From: CAIRTT01 sp046075665
GTDB taxonomy: Bacteria > Armatimonadota > Armatimonadia > Armatimonadales > Armatimonadaceae
Reading direction: 5' to 3'
Length of the DNA stretch: 64,000 nt
Assembly (NCBI GenBank): GCA_046075665.1
Contig: JBJTQN010000371.1
Location: 1 to 64,000, forward strand
Notes under the pieces: generated by a model
Databases searched by the model: none
Seen by the model: only the letters and a program-made list of their open reading frames with translations
What the model was told of the DNA's origin: nothing
Position numbers and translations under genes: made by a program
Part shown: piece by piece, positions 9,648 to 18,059 of the stretch
Position numbering within the stretch: position 1 is the stretch's first letter
Layout: each line of letters starts with the position of its first letter

Positions 9648-10232
9648 TCACGTCTTGAAATCGCCGGTATTCATCATCCGTACAAAGATGCGGACAACCT
9701 TTTGTGCATCGGCGAGGGCATCGTGTGCGATCACGAATTCACAATTTGGGAAGTAGTGTTTTGCGAGGCGTGCCAGGTTGGGTCTGCGATAGCCATCCAT
9801 ACCGGGAATCTTCATGATTTCGCGTCCAAGCTCCATGGTGCAGACGTGTTGTTTACCATTTGCAGCATTCGGGATGTTGTAGCGTTCGTATTCGCCGGCA
9901 AGGACGCCTGTGTCGAAGGCAATATTATGGGCGATGATGTGGGTGCAATCGGCTATTGCTGTTTCAAAGGATGCCAGAACATCCCGTATAGGTTCTCCAA
10001 GAAGGAAGGCATCTGTTGTCGTGATGCCATGGATTTTAACGACATCATCCGGGATTGTCCACTGATCGGGCTGGATGATGAAGGATGCATGTGAGATTTC
10101 CTCCAACTGCTCATTAAGGATGATCCAGGCGAGTTGTACGAGGCGTGGGTAGACGAGTTTTGTCCCTGTCGGTGTTTCGATGGGTGTAGGCAGGCCTGTG
10201 GTCTCCGTATCAAACACACAAAATCGCATCAT
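9648..10232 (-). CDS. DnaQ-like DEDDh 3'-5' exonuclease
   Basis: 194 residues, a stand-alone exonuclease of the DnaQ/RNase T superfamily. The three Exo motifs are visible: FDTETTGLP (Asp and Glu metal ligands) near the N-terminus, HNIAFDTGVLAGE (second Asp) in the middle, and HDALADAQK (His and Asp) near the C-terminus. It probably trims single-stranded DNA or RNA ends, as a proofreading subunit or a repair nuclease. No polymerase domain is attached. An exported or membrane segment is absent, as expected for a cytoplasmic enzyme. Confidence 0.9.
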   Translation of the reverse strand: MMRFCVFDTETTGLPTPIETPTGTKLVYPRLVQLAWIILNEQLEEISHASFIIQPDQWTIPDDVVKIHGITTTDAFLLGEPIRDVLASFETAIADCTHIIAHNIAFDTGVLAGEYERYNIPNAANGKQHVCTMELGREIMKIPGMDGYRRPNLARLAKHYFPNCEFVIAHDALADAQKVVRIFVRMMNTGDFKT

Positions 10233-10296
10233 GCCTCCAGCCTGGGTTACCTGTCTGAAGGCATTCTACGATAATGTCGGCTGCGTTTATTGTCGA

Positions 10297-11421
10297 TTAA
10301 GCTGCACGCTGGACGGTTTCTTCGACATCCACATTTGTTGGCTGGTTGCTCGAAACGGCGAATGTCGCGGCGTCATTCGTAGCAGTGGTGATGCCATCCG
10401 GTTTTCCGCCATCCACGACGGTGAGCACTGGATTCTGAGCAGTCGCAAAGGATGGATTGCTGGCAACTCCGAATGTCGGCATCGGAACGATGCTTCCGCT
10501 GGTTGCAAGGTTTGGCTGGAACATAGCGGTAGTGGCATCAAAGTCGTGACGCATCGCCGCACCGATTCCACTCATGAAGCCTTTGATTGCCTGCAGTCCC
10601 TGTAGCTTACCCTTCATCAGGTTGTGGAAGAGAGGCGCTGCAGCGTAGCAGGCGAACTCATGCAACATGCAGGGAATGTCATTGTAATGCCCGGCGCGGA
10701 TGAGCTTTGTGTGCATCGCTGCGATCCCGTGAAATGCATTTCGCATAAGGCGTGCGCCTTGTTTGTGTGTGCGGAATCCGTAGTGGATAACAGCAGTTTT
10801 AGGTGTTTCCTGAACGGTATGTCCAGCAACGATGCAGCGGACGGTGAGGTCATAATCGATACAGGCTCTAAAGTCTCCACCAGGTCCCATTTCCGGGTCA
10901 AAGCCACCGAGTGCCATAACGGGTGTGCGGCGAATGGCGCAGTTCGCACCGATGCCCCGTGTGTTTCGGCGTTCCCAGAGGGAGTTGATCACCCGATCCT
11001 GTCCGCATTCGTAAACTGGGATGAAACCTTCGGATGCATCGAATTCGGCAGCCAACACATCCCCATAAATCAGGACGGTGTTCTCATCTTTTGCAAAGCG
11101 CTTTGTGTAGGGGGTAATCCAGTTATCGCAAACTTCTGTGTCGTCATCCGTGAGGATGACGATTTCACTATTCATTTGTGCGAGAGCCAGGTTGAGTGCT
11201 TTTCCTTTACCCTTGGATGAAACGCGCATATAGCTGATGAAAGGATCTTGGAGGTAAGGCATGATCGCCATATAGGTGTCATCATTGGCGCTTTGATCAA
11301 CGATTACCAGCTCATCCAGCTGTCCCCGCAGACGCTTTATCGACTCGATGGTCATCACGATGGATGGACCACGATCAGCAGTAGCAATGAGAGCCGCAAC
11401 ACCAGTTTTGTTAGTAGACAT
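10297..11421 (-). CDS. Family 2 glycosyltransferase
   Basis: 374 residues from the ATG at 11421, which has a GAGG ribosome site six bases upstream; the longer open frame upstream of it has no good start and a non-protein-like composition. GT-A fold: GVAALIATADRGPSIVMTIESIKR at the N-terminus, VDQSANDDTYMAI, then the D-x-D-type TDDDTEVCDNWI, and an acceptor region with DYDLTVRCI. The last 60 or so residues are low-complexity and Thr/Asn/Val-rich. It has no membrane segment. Likely transfers a sugar during surface glycan synthesis; donor and acceptor unknown. Confidence 0.85.
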   Translation of the reverse strand: MSTNKTGVAALIATADRGPSIVMTIESIKRLRGQLDELVIVDQSANDDTYMAIMPYLQDPFISYMRVSSKGKGKALNLALAQMNSEIVILTDDDTEVCDNWITPYTKRFAKDENTVLIYGDVLAAEFDASEGFIPVYECGQDRVINSLWERRNTRGIGANCAIRRTPVMALGGFDPEMGPGGDFRACIDYDLTVRCIVAGHTVQETPKTAVIHYGFRTHKQGARLMRNAFHGIAAMHTKLIRAGHYNDIPCMLHEFACYAAAPLFHNLMKGKLQGLQAIKGFMSGIGAAMRHDFDATTAMFQPNLATSGSIVPMPTFGVASNPSFATAQNPVLTVVDGGKPDGITTATNDAATFAVSSNQPTNVDVEETVQRAA

Positions 11422-11528
11422 CAGAACCTCAACCCAAACGTAGTGATGTCTGCAGGTGCAACTACTGTGCCATTGGTGCGTCAAATACTTGAAAAAGGGT
11501 GTGAAGCATATTTCAGAAGGATTTCTGC

Positions 11529-11990
11529 TTACGTAGTTTTGATCAACTCGAAACGTACACCAACCATTCCTTCTTCTCCGGGAGGAATCACCCACATCAC
11601 GATTTCCATTTCGGTTGCTTTCGCATCAATCTGGATATCCCATCCCCAATCTGGACCATCCGGCGCTGGAAATGTGCCCGATAGCATTAAAATTGATTCT
11701 TTGGTCGCCCTACCGGATAGCTGCATCACTGCGTTGTCATTGTGCCAGCTGTCAATCCACCAACCCTGCGCCGTCTCTGCATCATCGGATAAGGAGAAGC
11801 CAAGCTCTCCCTGCTGTGGTTGTCCGGATGCCGTCCAGTCATACGATAGGACTATGAACTTTCCACGCGCAGCAAGTCGTGCATCCAGCCATACATCTGA
11901 TGTAATGACATCCGCACCTGGGCCAGGCCAGACAGTCTTTGTCCCCTTCCATCCTCCTGCAGATTCCGTAAATGCAGCTGTCAAGGCCAT
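11529..11990 (-). CDS. DUF1579-like protein
   Basis: 153 residues of beta-rich sequence (FIVLSYDWTASGQPQQGELGF, WWIDSWHNDNAVMQLSG, MEIVMWVIPPG) that resembles DUF1579 proteins, small lipocalin-like barrels of unknown function. No signal peptide. The start is ATG 11990; its upstream region (11991-12070) is shared with the divergent YqaJ-type gene and contains a parS site. The family call is by eye, hence moderate confidence in the name; a real gene is likely because the frame is open and protein-like throughout. Confidence 0.6.
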   Translation of the reverse strand: MALTAAFTESAGGWKGTKTVWPGPGADVITSDVWLDARLAARGKFIVLSYDWTASGQPQQGELGFSLSDDAETAQGWWIDSWHNDNAVMQLSGRATKESILMLSGTFPAPDGPDWGWDIQIDAKATEMEIVMWVIPPGEEGMVGVRFELIKTT

Positions 11991-12015
11991 TTCTTAATCC
12001 ATTCCGATGCGTGGT

Positions 12016-12031
12016 TGTTTCACGTGAAACA
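12016..12031. promoter_or_regulatory. parS: parS centromere site (ParB binding)
   Basis: A perfect copy of the 16 bp palindrome TGTTTCACGTGAAACA, the conserved ParB recognition site. It lies between the divergent DUF1579-like and YqaJ-type genes, about 9 kb from the parAB genes. ParB should load here and spread, which may also affect the two flanking promoters. Confidence 0.93.
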
Positions 12032-12070
12032 TTTTGCTCTTGCATCCCCAACCATTGATAGCATACGAGG

Positions 12071-12772
12071 GTGCAGCTCTACAAGCGATTGGCGATGGAT
12101 CAGGGGACTGGTAAGTGGTTACAGTGGCGTCACTGTGGGGTGACAGCAACAGAAATTGCAAAGGCGGTCGGCGGCTCACAGGGATGGCTGAGTGTCCGTA
12201 ATGACAAGCTCGCTGCGATACCAGCAGATGCCGGGCAGCCTTTTACGCTTGGGCGAGGGGGTGACAGTGCGATGCAGCTTGGTCACATTTTGGAACCCAT
12301 CGCCCGTGCAGCATATGAGAGAGCCCATGGGGTTTTGTTGGAACCTGCGTGTATCGAGTCGCTGACCCACCCCCACCGTCGTGCATCCCTGGATGGCTTG
12401 TCGTCCTGTGGGATGCATGCGGTGGAGATTAAGTGTGGTGCCAGCATGGTTCGCTCATGGCGAGATAAACGACTTGTGCAGTCATCTATTCGGAGGCAAA
12501 TTCAGTATCAGCTGGCGCTTCTTGGGCTGGACTCGCTGACATTGGTGCTTTATCACACGATGCCAACGGAGACTGCAGAGCTGCAGCAGGTGATACGGAT
12601 GATGGATTATTGCGGGATACGCCAGCCAGATTGGCAGGGTGGGCCATTTTTTATAGAAATCGAGCGTGATCCTGTTGTGAGTGAGCATTTGCTCGGACAG
12701 GCAGATCGCCTGTGGGATGAAATCACCCGTGTGAAAATGGGTGCACAGCCAACCTTGTTTGACTTACCGTAG
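12071..12772 (+). CDS. YqaJ/lambda-exonuclease-type recombination nuclease
   Basis: 233 residues from GTG 12071; the ATG at 12095 is an alternative start eight codons in. The order of motifs is that of YqaJ viral-recombinase-family exonucleases (PD-(D/E)XK fold): QGTGKWLQWRHCGVTATE near the N-terminus, LGHILEPIARAAYE, then RRASLDGL (catalytic Asp) and VEIKCG (catalytic Glu-x-Lys). In phages these 5'-3' exonucleases work with a single-strand annealing protein, but no annealing partner, integrase or other phage gene is nearby. A perfect parS lies just upstream. The gene is followed by a strong intrinsic terminator. It may be a domesticated phage gene or a repair enzyme. Confidence 0.82.
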   Translation: MQLYKRLAMDQGTGKWLQWRHCGVTATEIAKAVGGSQGWLSVRNDKLAAIPADAGQPFTLGRGGDSAMQLGHILEPIARAAYERAHGVLLEPACIESLTHPHRRASLDGLSSCGMHAVEIKCGASMVRSWRDKRLVQSSIRRQIQYQLALLGLDSLTLVLYHTMPTETAELQQVIRMMDYCGIRQPDWQGGPFFIEIERDPVVSEHLLGQADRLWDEITRVKMGAQPTLFDLP

Positions 12773-12781
12773 ACAAAGAAA

Positions 12782-12820
12782 AACCCCGGCGCATTCGCGC
12801 CGGGGTTGTCGTTTATTTTT
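12782..12820 (+). terminator. Intrinsic terminator, probably bidirectional
   Basis: An 11 bp perfect GC-rich stem (12782-12792 with 12797-12807) closes a four-base loop, followed by GTCGTTTATTTTT. On the plus strand it ends the YqaJ-type gene; the preceding A-run also lets it serve the convergent RDD gene on the minus strand. Confidence 0.9.
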
Positions 12821-12821
12821 G

Positions 12822-13289
12822 CTATGCCCGTGTGTCAACGACGACTGTCTGTGCCATCGAGTCGTGCCAGGCTTGCTTCTTCTCGTTGAAGAAGGCTGCG
12901 ATAAATCCCGCGTAGCAAGGAAGCGCGGAGAGGATTTTGCCAAAATATCGTCCGGTCGCCTGCCCAAAGTTGATCGGGTAGCCATCCGTATCCAAAACCA
13001 TTAGGCCCATCGCCATTTTGCCGAGCGTCGCACTCTTTGCAGAGCTTTCCATCAGTGCAAAGTAGAGCCACGAGATGAGGATGCCAATGATGTTGCCCAG
13101 AATCTGAGCCACTACTTGTATGCCCTCAGGATCCTTACCTTGCATGGATGCCGCAACGACAACCCCGATGACGAATCCTATGGGGACCGATAATGCCGAG
13201 ACGACAAGGCCATCAATAAAAAGAGCAGCAAAACGCTTTATAGGTGCGGCGTACTGGTAAGTACTCTCAGATTGGTTTTGATCGTACAT
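12822..13289 (-). CDS. RDD family membrane protein
   Basis: 155 residues with the RDD-family order: APIKRFAALFIDGLVVSAL at the N-terminus (the Arg and Asp that name the family), a second membrane segment around ILGNIIGILISWLYFALM, and the closing SATLGKMAMGLMVLDTDG with a third membrane helix. The C-terminal FNEKKQAWHDSMAQTVVVDTRA is also typical. It is a small multi-pass inner-membrane protein of uncertain role; some relatives have been linked to sodium tolerance. Transcribed toward the YqaJ terminator. Confidence 0.88.
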   Translation of the reverse strand: MYDQNQSESTYQYAAPIKRFAALFIDGLVVSALSVPIGFVIGVVVAASMQGKDPEGIQVVAQILGNIIGILISWLYFALMESSAKSATLGKMAMGLMVLDTDGYPINFGQATGRYFGKILSALPCYAGFIAAFFNEKKQAWHDSMAQTVVVDTRA

Positions 13290-13423
13290 CTACAAACCTC
13301 TACACTGTACAAAGATGATGCATCATAACAGATGCAACGATTTGTCGATGGAAACGGCCCTTGCAAAATCATGCACCCGGTGGGAATGGTTCCGCATCGG
13401 GTGGATCTGGTAAACGTCAGGAA

Positions 13424-14827
13424 CTAGTTTGACAGATCAGCAGGGGATGAAAGTGTTCCTCGGATGGCGGTTGCTGCGGCTACCTGCGGGCTGACGAGGT
13501 GCGTGCGGCCACCCTTACCCTGACGGCCTTCGAAGTTGCGGTTCGATGTACTGGCACTACGCTCACCGGGTTGCAGGATGTCCGGGTTCATCCCAAGACA
13601 CATCGAACATCCAGGCTCACGCCACTCAAATCCAGCATCAATAAAGACTGTGTGCAACCCTTCAGCTTCAGCCTGTTTCTTCACAAGACCGGAGCCAGGG
13701 ACAATGAGTGCGCGTGAGACGGAGACTTTATGTCCTTTTACTACACTTGCTGCTGCACGGAGGTCTTCGATACGTCCATTGGTACAGGAGCCTATCCAAA
13801 CTGTATCTACCTTGATTGAGCGGAGAGGCATCCCGGCAGTGATTCCCATGTAGGCCAAGGCCTGTTCACACGCCCGCTTGTCACTGGAGATGGTGAATTC
13901 ATCCGGGGATGGAACAACGGCACTCAGCGGTGCGACCTGCCCTGGGGATGTGCCCCATGTGACATGAGGCTGAATCAGGGATGCATCCAATGTGACGGTC
14001 GTGTCAAACGTTGCGCCTTCATCGGTCTTTAGCTCAGACCAACCTGCAACAGCCTTATCCCAACCCGCTCCTGCTGGAGCGTACGGACGACCTTTGAGGT
14101 ATGCAAATGTGGTTTCATCAGGAGCAATCATCCCGGCGCGTGCGCCGGCCTCGATGGACATATTACAGACCGTCATGCGACCTTCCATCGAGAGGTTGCG
14201 GATAGCCTCGCCTGTGTATTCAACTACATAGCCCGTCGCGCCATCGGTGCCGATTTTTCCGATGATTGCCAAAATGATGTCTTTGGCCGTGGCATCCGGA
14301 TGAAGCGTACCTTCGAGGCGAATTTCCATGGTTTTCGGAGTTGTCTGCTGGAGACACTGGGTTGCGAGGACATGTTCGACTTCGCTAGTACCGATACCGA
14401 ATGCGAGTGCTCCAAAGGCTCCGTGTGTGGATGTATGGCTGTCACCACAGACAATGGTTTGACCCGGTTGTGTATAACCGAGCTCAGGTCCCATCACGTG
14501 GACTACGCCTTGACGTTCTGAGTGGAGGTCATAAAGCGTTACGCCAAACTCGGCGCAGTTCTTGGAAAGGGTTTCGATTTGTTGGAGCGAAATAGGATCG
14601 ACAATCGGAAGTGAGCGGTCTGTTGTCGGGACATTATGGTCCATCGTGGCGATGGTGCGGTCCGGGCGGCGTACTTTTCTACCGGATACGCGAAGGCCTT
14701 CGAATGCTTGCGGGCTGGTTACTTCGTGAACAAGGTGGAGATCGATGTAAAGAAGAGATGGCTTTCCAGTTTCGGCATGGACAACATGGGTGTCCCAGAT
14801 CTTCTCAAAAAGTGTACGCGCTTTCAT
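13424..14827 (-). CDS. leuC: 3-isopropylmalate dehydratase large subunit
   Basis: 467 residues, full length for LeuC. It isomerises 2-isopropylmalate to 3-isopropylmalate in leucine biosynthesis, as a heterodimer with LeuD. The 4Fe-4S cluster ligands are visible as GSCTNGR at about residue 345 and CSMCLGMNPD at about residue 410; the N-terminal TLFEKIWDTHVV and the VCGDSHTSTHGAFGALAFG block are family signatures. The small subunit leuD and the other leu genes are not adjacent in this window. The C-terminal tail (TLSSPADLSN) is ordinary. No leader peptide or terminator is apparent upstream. Confidence 0.96.
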   Translation of the reverse strand: MKARTLFEKIWDTHVVHAETGKPSLLYIDLHLVHEVTSPQAFEGLRVSGRKVRRPDRTIATMDHNVPTTDRSLPIVDPISLQQIETLSKNCAEFGVTLYDLHSERQGVVHVMGPELGYTQPGQTIVCGDSHTSTHGAFGALAFGIGTSEVEHVLATQCLQQTTPKTMEIRLEGTLHPDATAKDIILAIIGKIGTDGATGYVVEYTGEAIRNLSMEGRMTVCNMSIEAGARAGMIAPDETTFAYLKGRPYAPAGAGWDKAVAGWSELKTDEGATFDTTVTLDASLIQPHVTWGTSPGQVAPLSAVVPSPDEFTISSDKRACEQALAYMGITAGMPLRSIKVDTVWIGSCTNGRIEDLRAAASVVKGHKVSVSRALIVPGSGLVKKQAEAEGLHTVFIDAGFEWREPGCSMCLGMNPDILQPGERSASTSNRNFEGRQGKGGRTHLVSPQVAAATAIRGTLSSPADLSN

Positions 14828-14876
14828 ATGGCTTAGATTATAGGATATTGGCTAACCTATCTCTGTGGACTGCTGA

Positions 14877-15065
14877 TCAAGTTGGATAATTGTCATCACA
14901 CTCGGGTGAAACTGCAGGTATCTCTTGGTTGATGAGTCGTTCCCAGCACATTCGACAAAGAAATCCGTCCGATAGGTCTGGGTAACGGTATCTGGCACCC
15001 CATTTCGTGCAAGTGGCACAACGCCGTAGGACGCCTGTTGGTTTCTTTCCATAGCGACTAAGCAC
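14877..15065 (-). CDS. Small Cys4 zinc-ribbon protein
   Basis: 62 residues. The start is GTG 15065, supported by an AGGAG ribosome site about eight bases upstream, which is what makes this short frame credible. It has two CxxC pairs 21 residues apart (RRCATC and LCRMC), typical of a zinc ribbon, surrounded by basic residues. It could bind nucleic acid or act as a structural zinc protein. The only alternative frame here, 14852-15052, lacks a Cys pattern. Its promoter region is shared with the divergent HtrA-type gene. Confidence 0.6.
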   Translation of the reverse strand: MLSRYGKKPTGVLRRCATCTKWGARYRYPDLSDGFLCRMCWERLINQEIPAVSPECDDNYPT

Positions 15066-15260
15066 TGTAGCTTGCTCCTAACATGTCCATTATTCTCTAT
15101 CGGTTTTGTAATCTGTCACGCACGTGATTTTGTCGTGATGTAAACAAACATCGATACAGCATGATTAGTACCGTTGGACATGGCTGCCTTGCATTGGTTT
15201 TGTCAAACGAACATTTCCCAGCATGTGATGTTGCTACTGCTAAATTCACGTATGGCGTTG

Positions 15261-15287
15261 GGAACTAATGTCACGTTAACTGTCGTT
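15261..15287 (+). promoter_or_regulatory. Possible extracytoplasmic-function sigma factor promoter
   Basis: GGAAC (15261-15265), 16 bases, then GTCGTT (15282-15287) fits the GGAAC-N16/17-GTC shape of ECF (sigma-E-like) promoters. It sits 50 bp before the HtrA-type protease start, where envelope-stress control would make sense. It is one match in one place and may be chance. Confidence 0.35.
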
Positions 15288-15339
15288 ATTTTCTTATCAG
15301 CGATGCCGTGAGCGGTTATTCAGGTTGGAGATTAAGCGG

Positions 15340-16452
15340 ATGAAGTCGAATGTCATAGTTTGGGGTGGACTTTTGGTGGCTGGAGTTGCTATTGGAGCGT
15401 GCGTACGTGATGCCAAATCTACTATCTTTGGGATTGGCTCTCTTAGCGCCGTTGCCGCGGCGCCCTATGATGCATCCAAGGAACCAATCGTGGCCGCTGT
15501 CAAGCTTGCGGCACCTTCTGTTGTTTCGATTGACACGACGAGTCGTCAGGTTTATCAGGTGTTTGATGATCCGATGGACCGATTCTGGGGCAATGGTGGG
15601 CGGCGGGAAACCCGGGAAGTTCCCACAGGCGCCGGTTCTGGCGTGCTACTCAAGGATGGTTATGTCCTCACGAATCAGCATGTTGTAGGTCAGGCTGTCG
15701 ATACAAATGGGTCGATCACCGTACGCCTTCCAGATGGCCGAACTTATAAGGCATCGGCTGTTGGTACCGACCGCAGTACCGATGTCGCGCTGTTGAAAGT
15801 TGAGACAAAGGACACATTACCCGTATCGTCACTTGGCCTGGATGGCAGCCTTGTTCCGGGCCAGGCAGTTATCGCCATTGGCAACCCGGTGGGATTGTCC
15901 GCATCCGTTTCAAGTGGAGTTGTTAGTGCGCTTGGCCGACCAATCGCCGTTGAGGATCGGCTTTACGAGAACCTCATTCAGACGGACACAGCTATTAATC
16001 CTGGAAACTCTGGTGGTGCACTGGTTGATTTGGGTGGGCGTGTGGTTGGGATTAATACTCTTGTTAGAAACGATGCCCAGAATATCGGTTTTTCGATTCC
16101 CATTCAGACCGCGATGAGAGTAGCCGATTCCCTTCGCAAATTTGGAAAGGTCAGGCGACCGACCGCTGGAGTTATAGCTGTTAACTTGGATGACAGATTG
16201 CGTAGAGCGTTAGGGGTAGGATCGGATGCTTCCGGTGTGGTCGTTTGGAATCTGTACCGAGGGATGGGTGCGATTGATGCCGGTTTACAGCGCGGCGACT
16301 TGATTACAGAAATTGCAGGACAAAAGGTAGTAGATGAGCTGTCTTTCCGGCGGATTCTTGAATTGCAAAAAATTGGCACGAAGGTCAAGTGCACTATTCG
16401 CCGTGGAAATGAGCAGGGTGAGGTCGAAATCCTCCTTTCTGAAGCGCCTTAG
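15340..16452 (+). CDS. HtrA/Deg-family periplasmic serine protease
   Basis: 370 residues from ATG 15340, preceded by GGAG at nine bases; an in-frame TTG at 15325 overlaps that ribosome site and is unlikely. N-terminal membrane anchor or signal (VIVWGGLLVAGVAIGACV) followed by a long linker with Cys. The trypsin-like domain has the triad His in TNQHVVG, Asp in RSTDVALLKV and Ser in NPGNSGGALVD. One PDZ domain follows (roughly residues 265-365). It probably degrades or refolds misfolded envelope proteins. A single PDZ domain is DegS/HtrA-like. The last four bases overlap the convergent downstream gene. Confidence 0.93.
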   Translation: MKSNVIVWGGLLVAGVAIGACVRDAKSTIFGIGSLSAVAAAPYDASKEPIVAAVKLAAPSVVSIDTTSRQVYQVFDDPMDRFWGNGGRRETREVPTGAGSGVLLKDGYVLTNQHVVGQAVDTNGSITVRLPDGRTYKASAVGTDRSTDVALLKVETKDTLPVSSLGLDGSLVPGQAVIAIGNPVGLSASVSSGVVSALGRPIAVEDRLYENLIQTDTAINPGNSGGALVDLGGRVVGINTLVRNDAQNIGFSIPIQTAMRVADSLRKFGKVRRPTAGVIAVNLDDRLRRALGVGSDASGVVVWNLYRGMGAIDAGLQRGDLITEIAGQKVVDELSFRRILELQKIGTKVKCTIRRGNEQGEVEILLSEAP

Positions 16453-17012
16453 CGGTTACGTAAACGTCTTAGTCGTCGGAGGGCATCACTGAGATCCCCT
16501 CCATAATCAATGCTGTCAGCATCTAACGTGTCGGCGGATGTATTCCGCTTTTGCGGTGGCGATTCGGCTGATCGTGGACGCGTCCAGCCATCAGGTAAGG
16601 TATCGGCATCCCACTGCTTCCAGACCTGTTCTTTGGTATACGCGAGGGTTTTCTCATCTTCGATGGTGGGTGTGAAGTGCAGCTCAACATCTTCCCCCTG
16701 ACGTTGTCGATAGATTGCTTCGCTGATGCTGATGTACAGCGTGTCGTCCTTGCGAACAGTGGCTCCAGTTGCCAGTTCCGGGTGTCCGATGATGCGTCTC
16801 GGTTTGGCCTGTCGATGTTTGACAATGAGGATGCCACTGCTTGTCTGTTGGATATCTACAGCATTCGCCTGGGCTTGTGTCGCAGTCGGCTGTGCTGCAC
16901 GAGGCGTCCATGTCTGAACTCTGCCCCCGGACACGAGCAGAATAGGAGTCGGCTTCGGGATGATTATCAGACCGGATGCACCATGGTCTGGAGTCCAGAT
17001 GTTCAGGCTCAA
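16449..17012 (-). CDS. Hypothetical protein
   Basis: 187 residues, not recognised. N-terminal half has alternating hydrophobic strands (ASGLIIIPKPTPILLVSGG) and a Gln/Ala/Thr-rich linker; the middle holds TLYISISEAIYRQRQGEDVELHF; the tail is acidic then strongly basic (ALRRLRRLRNR). No signal peptide, membrane segment or Cys. It ends inside the HtrA-type gene (4 bp convergent overlap) and starts 5 bp after the end of the HAD phosphatase gene, so it may be co-transcribed with it. Confidence 0.6.
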   Translation of the reverse strand: MSLNIWTPDHGASGLIIIPKPTPILLVSGGRVQTWTPRAAQPTATQAQANAVDIQQTSSGILIVKHRQAKPRRIIGHPELATGATVRKDDTLYISISEAIYRQRQGEDVELHFTPTIEDEKTLAYTKEQVWKQWDADTLPDGWTRPRSAESPPQKRNTSADTLDADSIDYGGDLSDALRRLRRLRNR

Positions 17013-17017
17013 CTTGG

Positions 17018-17746
17018 CTAACCTTTTATCAGATGGTTCAGAATTTCACAGTGATGTTGGATGGGAATATAGCCCATTTCTGTGGGTTTTGTCTCTCCAA
17101 ACCAGCCCGGGGTAAACCAAAAGGCCGTCCAATCTGCCCTCAAAGCACCATTGATATCTGCATCGGGGTCATTTCCAACCATCACGTGCCGATGTGCTGG
17201 CATCAATTTGGCTGCAGCCGTGAAGATAACGCTATCCGGTTTGCTTCCGCCGACTTCGCAGTCGAGAACGATGTGGTCAAAGTAATCCTTCAATCCGCAG
17301 GTGGTCAGTTTATGGTTTTGTAGTGCAGTCGGGCCGTTTGAGATGAGTCCGATTGGAATGTTTTGTCGTTGAATACTATCCAACAGATGTTTTACACCTG
17401 GGAAACATACCCACGCTTGTTCTTCCGCTTGCGCACTACATCGCATCAACGCATCGGTATCAACTCCGGACAGTCCAAGACGGCTCAGCGTACCGAGGGC
17501 AATGTGGCTTCGGAATGCACTAAGCTGCATTTTATGTAACGTAGAAAAGCCTTCTGTTTCTGGTCCAAGCTCGGTAAGCCACACATCCATACTGTGATTG
17601 GCAATATCCCGTTCGGTTAGACCTGGGTAATAACTGCTTAAGTGAACAGTGCTAGCTTGAACGGCGGCAATGAGACTTTTGGATGTCGTGATGAGTGTGT
17701 CATCAAGATCAAACCAGACGGATAAAGGATTATTGTTCAAAGCCAT
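17018..17746 (-). CDS. HAD-superfamily hydrolase (YjjG/phosphoglycolate phosphatase-like)
   Basis: 242 residues. All four HAD motifs are present: motif I WFDLDDTLI (nucleophile Asp and general acid Asp), motif II IGLISNG, motif III Lys in GGSKPDSVIF, motif IV VGNDPDADINGA. The cap is inserted between motifs I and II, giving a C1-type cap as in phosphoglycolate and nucleotide phosphatases. Substrate not assignable. It overlaps the 3' end of the upstream hypothetical gene by 17 bp. Confidence 0.9.
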   Translation of the reverse strand: MALNNNPLSVWFDLDDTLITTSKSLIAAVQASTVHLSSYYPGLTERDIANHSMDVWLTELGPETEGFSTLHKMQLSAFRSHIALGTLSRLGLSGVDTDALMRCSAQAEEQAWVCFPGVKHLLDSIQRQNIPIGLISNGPTALQNHKLTTCGLKDYFDHIVLDCEVGGSKPDSVIFTAAAKLMPAHRHVMVGNDPDADINGALRADWTAFWFTPGWFGETKPTEMGYIPIQHHCEILNHLIKG

Positions 17747-18026
17747 CCTGAATTTCCAAGGGATGCGGCCGTGAAACGGTTGCGATGATGGAGTCCTCTA
17801 CGAACTGTGCGACGGCTTCTTCCTGTAGCAGTGCATTGACCTGAGCTGTCATTTCCTTCACTTTTCGCTGGATGCTGCGATGTTCGCTGGTTCCAGGGGA
17901 TGTCGCTACAAGCTGCATCTTTGTATCAGCTAATTTGATTTCAAGGACAGTTCTTAAATCACGCCACTGATTTGCTCTGGGCTTTCCACCCATAAAATCA
18001 TCGATGACATCATCCGTAGTCTCCAT
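17730..18026 (-). CDS. Small hypothetical protein
   Basis: 98 residues, not recognised. It is charged and probably helical (KPRANQWRDLRTVLEIKLADTKMQLV; SIQRKVKEMTAQVNALLQEEAV), perhaps forming a short coiled coil. It sits between phoU and the HAD gene and overlaps the HAD gene, so it is likely translationally coupled to it. No Cys or membrane segment. Confidence 0.6.
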   Translation of the reverse strand: METTDDVIDDFMGGKPRANQWRDLRTVLEIKLADTKMQLVATSPGTSEHRSIQRKVKEMTAQVNALLQEEAVAQFVEDSIIATVSRPHPLEIQDGFEQ

Positions 18027-18059
18027 AGAGACAATCTTACCTGTGGGGAGCCAGCAATG

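Noticed and set aside
11422..11595. Upstream extension of the glycosyltransferase
   Set aside because: Basic, Cys/His-rich sequence, and a proper ribosome site stands just before ATG 11421.
11248..11997. Plus-strand 249-codon open frame
   Set aside because: It runs antisense to the glycosyltransferase and DUF1579-like genes and has no motif; both minus-strand genes have clear family features.
14828..14876. Possible leucine leader peptide before leuC
   Set aside because: No short frame rich in Leu codons and no terminator were found in the gap.
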